64,000 nucleotides of DNA, from NCBI RefSeq assembly GCF_951801035.1, contig NZ_CATOKT010000001.1; one strand, given 5' to 3'. Position numbers and translations under genes: made by a program. How positions within the stretch are numbered: position 1 is the first letter of the stretch; each line of letters begins with the position of its first letter. The notes under the pieces were generated by a model. That model had not been told where the DNA came from and did no database searches. It saw nothing but the letters and a program-made list of their open reading frames with translations. Shown in pieces: positions 59,361 to 64,000 of the stretch. The stretch comes from Adlercreutzia sp910585575 (GTDB lineage: Bacteria; Actinomycetota; Coriobacteriia; Coriobacteriales; Eggerthellaceae).

Positions 59361-60308
59361 TTAGATGTCGGCCAGGGTGAAGTCCTTCTCGCCGTTGAAC
59401 ACGGCGAGGGCGTCGGCCACGGACCAGTCGGCCAGGGTGATGGCGGAAATGGCCTTGGTCAGACGCACGGCCTCGTCCAGGGAGCGCTGATGGATGTTGC
59501 GACCCGTGGCGTTGCCGTCGGCACCGCCCACGTGAATCTGATCGTACAGCTGGGACAGGAACGTCTCGGCGTCCACCGTGGAACCACCGGCGCACACCAG
59601 GCCGCAGCGGCCGGCGGCGGTGGAGGCCACCTTCAGGGCCTCGGCAGCGGAACGGCCGTCCTCGGGCTTCGGCGGGTTCACCTTCACGAAGTCGGCACCG
59701 AGGCACAGGGCCACACCGGCGGCACCGGCGATGAGGTCCGGGTCCTTCTCGGCGGTAACGGCCTTGCCGCGGGGGTAGATCCACAGCACGACGATCATGC
59801 CGTTGGCATGGGCCTGGGCGATAAGCTCGCCGGCCTCGGCCATCATGGTGGCCTCGTATTCAGAGCCCAGGTAGATGGTGTAGCCAAGGCCCACGATGTT
59901 CACGCCGGCTTCCTTCATGGCCAGGATGGCGTCGAAATCGTAGAGCTGCGGGGAATAGGGATCCTCCTGCTTGGTGCCCACGATGTTGGTCTTGGAGTTC
60001 ATCTTCACCAGGTAGTTGATCTCCGGATAGTCGGCCGCGTACTGGGCCACCAGACCGCGCTGGCCGGCGAGCACGCCGCACACGCCCTCAGAGCCGATCT
60101 TGAACAGATGCTCGGGGTCCAAATCGGCGATGTCGATGCCCTCGCCGTAGAAGTCCTTGTTTAGGTGCTCGATCTTCTGATCGCAGGCGAACAGCATGAG
60201 GCGGCCCGTCTCGCGGGTGGCCTTCATGTAGTTGGAGATGTACTCGTCACGCATATCGGGCATGACGTCGGCGGGAACGCGCACCTGATCACGGGTGATC
60301 TTCGGCAT
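59361..60308 (-). CDS. Class I (DhnA/DeoC-type) fructose-bisphosphate aldolase-like protein
   Basis: A 315-residue TIM-barrel aldolase. LMLFACDQKIEHL near residue 40, GADFVKVNPPKPEDG with the Schiff-base lysine candidate, and LVCAGGSTVDAETFL are the family blocks. It belongs to the archaeal-type class I aldolase group, which also includes enzymes of sugar or aromatic pre-pathways, so the reaction is not certain. GGAGGATACCC precedes ATG 60308. Monocistronic, with a palindrome at its start region. Confidence 0.85.
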   Translation of the reverse strand: MPKITRDQVRVPADVMPDMRDEYISNYMKATRETGRLMLFACDQKIEHLNKDFYGEGIDIADLDPEHLFKIGSEGVCGVLAGQRGLVAQYAADYPEINYLVKMNSKTNIVGTKQEDPYSPQLYDFDAILAMKEAGVNIVGLGYTIYLGSEYEATMMAEAGELIAQAHANGMIVVLWIYPRGKAVTAEKDPDLIAGAAGVALCLGADFVKVNPPKPEDGRSAAEALKVASTAAGRCGLVCAGGSTVDAETFLSQLYDQIHVGGADGNATGRNIHQRSLDEAVRLTKAISAITLADWSVADALAVFNGEKDFTLADI

Positions 60309-60334
60309 GGGTATCCTCCTTGATTCGCAAATAA

Positions 60335-60352
60335 ACAACGTTGTCCATTGTA
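60335..60352 (-). promoter_or_regulatory. -10 box and palindrome before the aldolase gene
   Basis: TACAAT (minus, 60352-60347) is followed by the perfect 10-bp palindrome ACAACGTTGT at 60335-60344, close to the expected transcript start. The -35 region is weak. A repressor site is plausible. Confidence 0.4.
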
Positions 60353-60490
60353 CCGAATCGCCCCAGGCACGCCCAGCCTTTCACAAAGAAAGCGGCGAGG
60401 AGGAAAGAGGCGCCCCGAAGGGCCCCAGAAGATGCCGAGGGATGCGCCCCCAGCGCCCTGGCAAACGTCGAGCAGGGGCGTCTCGGCAGA

Positions 60491-62311
60491 TCAGGGAAGA
60501 TCGGGGGCGTCGACCTCATCGGCCGAATCGTCAACGTCCGACTCTGCCAGCCCCTCGGGAGCTTCGGGCAGCGAGGGCTGCTCGGCATCCGTCGAAGACC
60601 CTGGCTCGGTAGACTCCGAAGAATCGCCTGGCTCGACCGGCGCCACGGGCTCGCTCGGCCCCTCGGGCTCAACCGGCGCCACAGGCTCGGCAGGCTGAGC
60701 GGCGGACGCCGCGTTCTTCGCTGCGTCGATGGCGGCCTGCACGGCCTTCACATAGGCCTCGATAATGGACAGGGACGACCAGGTAGCACCGGACACCGTA
60801 TCAATGCCCTCAATGGGCTCCCCCGCATCGAGCTTCTCTTGGATCTGCGTTCTCACACCCTTCGTGAAGAGACCCGATCCTTTAATGGCCTTGTTCAAAT
60901 ACGAGGCGTTCTCGTGGGAATCATAGCGATAAGCAGGATCGATGCGGCCTTCTTCGTCACCGTACACTTCGCCGATTCGCTTGACCTTGCCGTCGACCAC
61001 CTCAATCTCAACCACCAAATAATAGGGCGCGTAAGCCGATGGCGCGTCTTCATCGCGGCACAAGGCAGAGCCCTCGTAGATGCCGTCGGGAATCACCAGG
61101 GGCTCTTCGCCCTCGTCCGCAGACGGCAACGACGGAACCGTCGGCGTCGTTGGTGTCGTCGGCGCGTCGGGCTCGGCCGGCTTCGTCGTGGTCGGGGCCT
61201 TCGGCTTCTCGGCCTTCGAGCCGGCCGCCTCGGCCGACTTGCCCAGCGCCTCGTAGTAGGCACCCAAAATGGCGTCGGAAGAATAGGTGGCGCCCGAGAC
61301 GGCATCGACGCTCGTCGGGTTCTTTCCCTTCGCGATGGCACTTTCAATCTGAGCCTTCACGCCGGTATAGGTTTTGCCACTACGCGTGCGACCGTCGATG
61401 GCCCAGTCCAAGTACACCTGGTTCTCGGCCGCGTCCCAGGACAGCTTCTTCTGTCCCTTGTCGCCCGTCGACGCACCCACGATTTTGGACACGGCCGTCA
61501 CCTTGCCGCCCTCCACCTTCACATCCACCGCTACGTAATAGGGCTTCCAGGCATCCGGGTTGCCCTCACCGCAGGCCACGTAGCCGGTCCAGGTGCCGTC
61601 GGCCAGGGCATCGATCTCCTTCGAGGCGGCTGGTGCCTTAGTTTTCTTGGGAGCCTTCGGGGCGTCCTCGGAGGCCTTCGGTGCTGCCTGAGTGGCGACG
61701 GCGCTCTTCCCGCCGCTCGCCTTGTTCACTGCATCGGCGTAGGCGTTGTACACCGACACCGACGAATAGGTGGCGCCGGACACCGCGTCGATGCTGGCCG
61801 TGGTCGACCCGGCCGCCAACGCCGCCTCGATCTGAGCCTTGACGCCACGTGATCCCTGAACCGCCTCATCGAGGTAGCGCTGGTTCTCAGCCGCGTCCCA
61901 GTTGAGCCGGGCATCCCCGGCATTGCCCGTCGAGGTGCCGGCAATCTTCGAAAGAGACGCCACCTTGCCGTCAACCACCTGAATGGTCACAGCCACGTAG
62001 TAGGGCTTCCAGCCATCGGGGTTGCCCTCGCCACAGGAAGCGTAGCCCGTCCACGAGCCGTCGGTCAGCGTCAGCGCATCGTCCACCGACGCCAGGGGCT
62101 CCGTTTCCACCGGCTGCGCGTTCTCGGCCTCGATGGCCGCCGCGTCCACGGTTCCCAGCTCAACCGCTTGGGCCGTTTCGATATCGTACAAACCGGCATC
62201 GAAGACGAGCGGCTCGTAACCCGACACGGCAAAAGCCGTCACACCCACGAACATGAGCAGAGGCAACAGCAGCCACAGCGGGGTTGTCTTCAACATGCTT
62301 ACCAGCTTCAT
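60491..62311 (-). CDS. Extracytoplasmic protein with three FMN-binding domains
   Basis: A 606-residue exported protein. Residues 10-30 are an uncleaved or signal-type hydrophobic helix. Three FMN_bind domains follow, each ending in the flavinylation motif: SGATYSS (178-184), SGATYSS (339-345) and SGATWSS (507-513). ApbE-type enzymes attach FMN to the threonine, so it can carry three flavins in series. Linkers are rich in Ala, Pro, Lys and Thr, and the last 70 residues are a Pro/Glu/Ser tail. Domains 1 and 2 are near duplicates (GYASCGEGNPDGWKPYYVAV vs GYVACGEGNPDAWKPYYVAV). It is downstream of the NapH/NosR-like gene and probably takes electrons from it. Confidence 0.88.
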   Translation of the reverse strand: MKLVSMLKTTPLWLLLPLLMFVGVTAFAVSGYEPLVFDAGLYDIETAQAVELGTVDAAAIEAENAQPVETEPLASVDDALTLTDGSWTGYASCGEGNPDGWKPYYVAVTIQVVDGKVASLSKIAGTSTGNAGDARLNWDAAENQRYLDEAVQGSRGVKAQIEAALAAGSTTASIDAVSGATYSSVSVYNAYADAVNKASGGKSAVATQAAPKASEDAPKAPKKTKAPAASKEIDALADGTWTGYVACGEGNPDAWKPYYVAVDVKVEGGKVTAVSKIVGASTGDKGQKKLSWDAAENQVYLDWAIDGRTRSGKTYTGVKAQIESAIAKGKNPTSVDAVSGATYSSDAILGAYYEALGKSAEAAGSKAEKPKAPTTTKPAEPDAPTTPTTPTVPSLPSADEGEEPLVIPDGIYEGSALCRDEDAPSAYAPYYLVVEIEVVDGKVKRIGEVYGDEEGRIDPAYRYDSHENASYLNKAIKGSGLFTKGVRTQIQEKLDAGEPIEGIDTVSGATWSSLSIIEAYVKAVQAAIDAAKNAASAAQPAEPVAPVEPEGPSEPVAPVEPGDSSESTEPGSSTDAEQPSLPEAPEGLAESDVDDSADEVDAPDLP

Positions 62312-62349
62312 GACACCGGATCCTTCCGTATCTTCGTCAGCTCTCTCGT

Positions 62350-63669
62350 CTAAAACGGCCACGGTATTTGGCTCATCACCTCGTTGAACGAAGGCAGATA
62401 GCGCGTCACACCCACCGCCCAGCACAGCGCCAGCAGCGCCGCCGCCTTCACCAGCGTCAGGGCCACACTCGAACCGTGCAGCAGATGCCAGGTTTTGCGC
62501 GTCTTCCGTACGGGCTTGCCCTTGGCAAGCACCTCTTGCAGCGCGGTTTTACGCGCCACGGCTTCGTCGACTGCCGACGGACGCACCTCGGAAGGGACAT
62601 CGGAAGCCAACAAGGCGACTGCCTGCGCCTGGGTCTGGGCGGCGGCTTCCACAGCGGCGGTGGCCAAAGTCACCTGCGCGTTCTTCTCGGCCGTGGCATT
62701 CGCCTTCTCGAGCGCCGCCTCCAGCTCGGCCTTGCCAGCCGGCTTGGCCACCGCCACCAGGTTCACGTTGGACAGCGGGCACACGTCGGCGCAGCGTCCG
62801 CAGGCAATGCACTCGCCATGGGAAAGCGTGTCGGCATCGGGCCACAGGCCCACGGGGCACACCTCGCGGCACTGGCCGCATTTATGGGCGCAGTGGCTGC
62901 GCGTGCGCGTGAAGGACGAAACGCCAAGCACAGGCATGAGCGCGAACACCGCCCCCATGGGGCAGAGCACGCGGCAAAAAAACCGCTCCGAAAGCATCAT
63001 ACCCACCAGGCACAAACCTAAAAGCACGAAAGCCCCTTTGCGAATGCCGTCGAGGGAGCCCGACGTGAACCCCGCAAAGGCCACCCAGGGGCTGTACCCG
63101 GACAGGTCCGCCCACACCCCCACCACACAGGCAACGCCAATGGCGGCCGCAACAGCGTATTTCACCAGGGAAAGCACTTTCATCGCCGGCTCGGGAATAC
63201 GGACGTTGCGCAGCGGCGTCTTAGAAAGCACGCCATGCACCACCGTGTAAATCCAATCGCCAAGAGCGCCAAACGCGCAGGCATAGCCGCAGAAGAACCG
63301 ACCGAACACCATGGTGAAGGCAAGAAGAGCCACAAGGACAATGACAAAGGAGGTGGGTTCAAAGGCCTGCAAGGCGCCGATCTGCGTGAAGAGGTATTTC
63401 ACGCCATTGAAGGCCGCCGCGAACAAGCCGGGGGCCAAAACGAAGAACATAACCTGAATGCCTATGCGCAGCACGCGATGCAAGCGCGCCACCCACACGC
63501 GTTTTTGAGTCGCAGAAAGCCCCTTGGCTTTAGCCTGCTTCTTTCCTGCCGCAACGGCAGCCGAAGCGGGACGATCGGCCGCGGGCGTCTTGCGCGCGGT
63601 GCGCTCACGGGCCGCGCCGCCATCGAGAACGAAATCGTCGCCGTCAAGCGTCAACTCTCCCGCGCTCAT
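62350..63669 (-). CDS. NapH/NosR-like membrane ferredoxin protein of the flavin module
   Basis: A 439-residue membrane protein with about six helices. NapH/NosR-type motifs are GRFFCGYACAFGALGDW and FFCRVLCPMGAVF. Two ferredoxin motifs follow, CGQCREVCPVG and CIACGRCADVCP. A long Ala/Lys-rich segment (about 300-390) then leads to one more helix at the C-terminus. It would carry quinol or cytosolic electrons across the membrane to the FMN carriers on both sides of it in the operon. Its ATG overlaps the stop of the FMN protein upstream (ATGA). Confidence 0.88.
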   Translation of the reverse strand: MSAGELTLDGDDFVLDGGAARERTARKTPAADRPASAAVAAGKKQAKAKGLSATQKRVWVARLHRVLRIGIQVMFFVLAPGLFAAAFNGVKYLFTQIGALQAFEPTSFVIVLVALLAFTMVFGRFFCGYACAFGALGDWIYTVVHGVLSKTPLRNVRIPEPAMKVLSLVKYAVAAAIGVACVVGVWADLSGYSPWVAFAGFTSGSLDGIRKGAFVLLGLCLVGMMLSERFFCRVLCPMGAVFALMPVLGVSSFTRTRSHCAHKCGQCREVCPVGLWPDADTLSHGECIACGRCADVCPLSNVNLVAVAKPAGKAELEAALEKANATAEKNAQVTLATAAVEAAAQTQAQAVALLASDVPSEVRPSAVDEAVARKTALQEVLAKGKPVRKTRKTWHLLHGSSVALTLVKAAALLALCWAVGVTRYLPSFNEVMSQIPWPF

Positions 63670-64000
63670 GCGGCCGCTCCTTCCATCGACTGGCGCAGAG
63701 CCTCAGCCGTTCCGTTCAAAATGCCCGCCGAGGTATAGGTGGCGCCAGACACCACGTCCAAGTTCGTCGTCTGCTCCTTCTCAATCTGATCGAGCAAAAC
63801 GATAGCCATGTCGAGCCATGCGTCATCCTCGTGGCTCGCATCGAGGATGTCGACCGAGGTGATGTAGCCGTCCTCGATGGTGGCCTGCATCTCAACCAAG
63901 CCGCCAAACCCTTCGGCCGCACCCGAGAAAACGCCGTCCGTAGGATAGGGCCCGCGATGGGCAGCACGCTCAGCGGCAATAATCTGCTCCTCCACCGCGG
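63666..64000 (-). CDS. FMN-binding domain protein (5' end beyond the window)
   Basis: At least 111 codons, open to the window edge, so the start is not seen; the GTG at 63995 is probably internal. The visible part is one FMN_bind domain ending VVSGATYTSAGILNGTAEAL, with the flavinylation motif SGATYTS. It overlaps the NapH/NosR-like gene by 4 nt and is the upstream member of the flavin module. Confidence 0.85.
   Translation of the reverse strand, partial: AVEEQIIAAERAAHRGPYPTDGVFSGAAEGFGGLVEMQATIEDGYITSVDILDASHEDDAWLDMAIVLLDQIEKEQTTNLDVVSGATYTSAGILNGTAEALRQSMEGAAA

Overview
The window is high-GC DNA with the gene content of an anaerobic gut actinobacterium. It most resembles the Eggerthellaceae (Coriobacteriia), inferred from multiple DMSO-reductase-type molybdoenzymes, a membrane-anchored LuxR regulator divergent from one of them, extracytoplasmic flavin (FMN) electron carriers, type III glutamine synthetase and NapG/NapH-type ferredoxins. 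No rRNA, CRISPR array, integrase, insertion sequence or plasmid function was seen. One tRNA (Leu, CAA) is present.

Layout. 0-5.5 kb (+): NapG-like and NapH-like ferredoxin proteins, an unknown protein, a TorD-like chaperone and a UvrD/RecB-like helicase, behind a consensus promoter that carries a TTGAC-N4-GTCAA palindrome. 5.7-10.4 kb (-): membrane anchor, Fe-S subunit and 1053-aa catalytic subunit of reductase 1, followed by its divergent LuxR-type membrane regulator. 12.3-14.5 kb (-): a helicase-C-like protein and a polyferredoxin. 14.6-20.1 kb: an AlbA_2/ATPase regulator beside an iterated repeat, then a histidine kinase, an ABC-2 exporter and a response regulator. 20.4-24.7 kb: a TPR-like protein with a structured leader, and type III glutamine synthetase. 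24.9-30 kb (-): a complete rhamnose operon (rhaB-rhaA-rhaD-MFS). 30.4-37.7 kb (-): reductase 2 (A-B-C-TorD-NapG-NapH) under a palindromic operator next to a MarR gene. 38-41 kb: ribosomal proteins L13 and S9, and an ECF sigma factor with a probable anti-sigma. 41.2-55.2 kb: a ZIP metal transporter, methionine genes (metA, metY), homoserine dehydrogenase, lysA, a MoaE-like protein, a transmembrane XRE regulator with a duplicated promoter element, small membrane peptides and a nitroreductase. 55.3-60.3 kb: an Mbeg1-like lipase, an NSS transporter, tRNA-Leu, a GNAT enzyme and a class I aldolase. 60.5-64 kb (-): an FMN-binding protein (cut by the window end), a NapH/NosR-like membrane ferredoxin and a protein with three FMN-binding domains.

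How it fits together. Three export-associated redox modules dominate. Two are Tat-exported molybdoenzymes with DmsB/DmsC-like partners, TorD-type chaperones and NapGH-like electron-transfer proteins. The third is a flavin-based module. Both catalytic subunits appear to have a cysteine where the molybdenum ligand is expected, so neither is safely called a DMSO reductase. The least expected features are two helicase-related proteins inside the maturation gene sets flanking reductase 1, and several repeat or palindrome clusters at regulatory positions.
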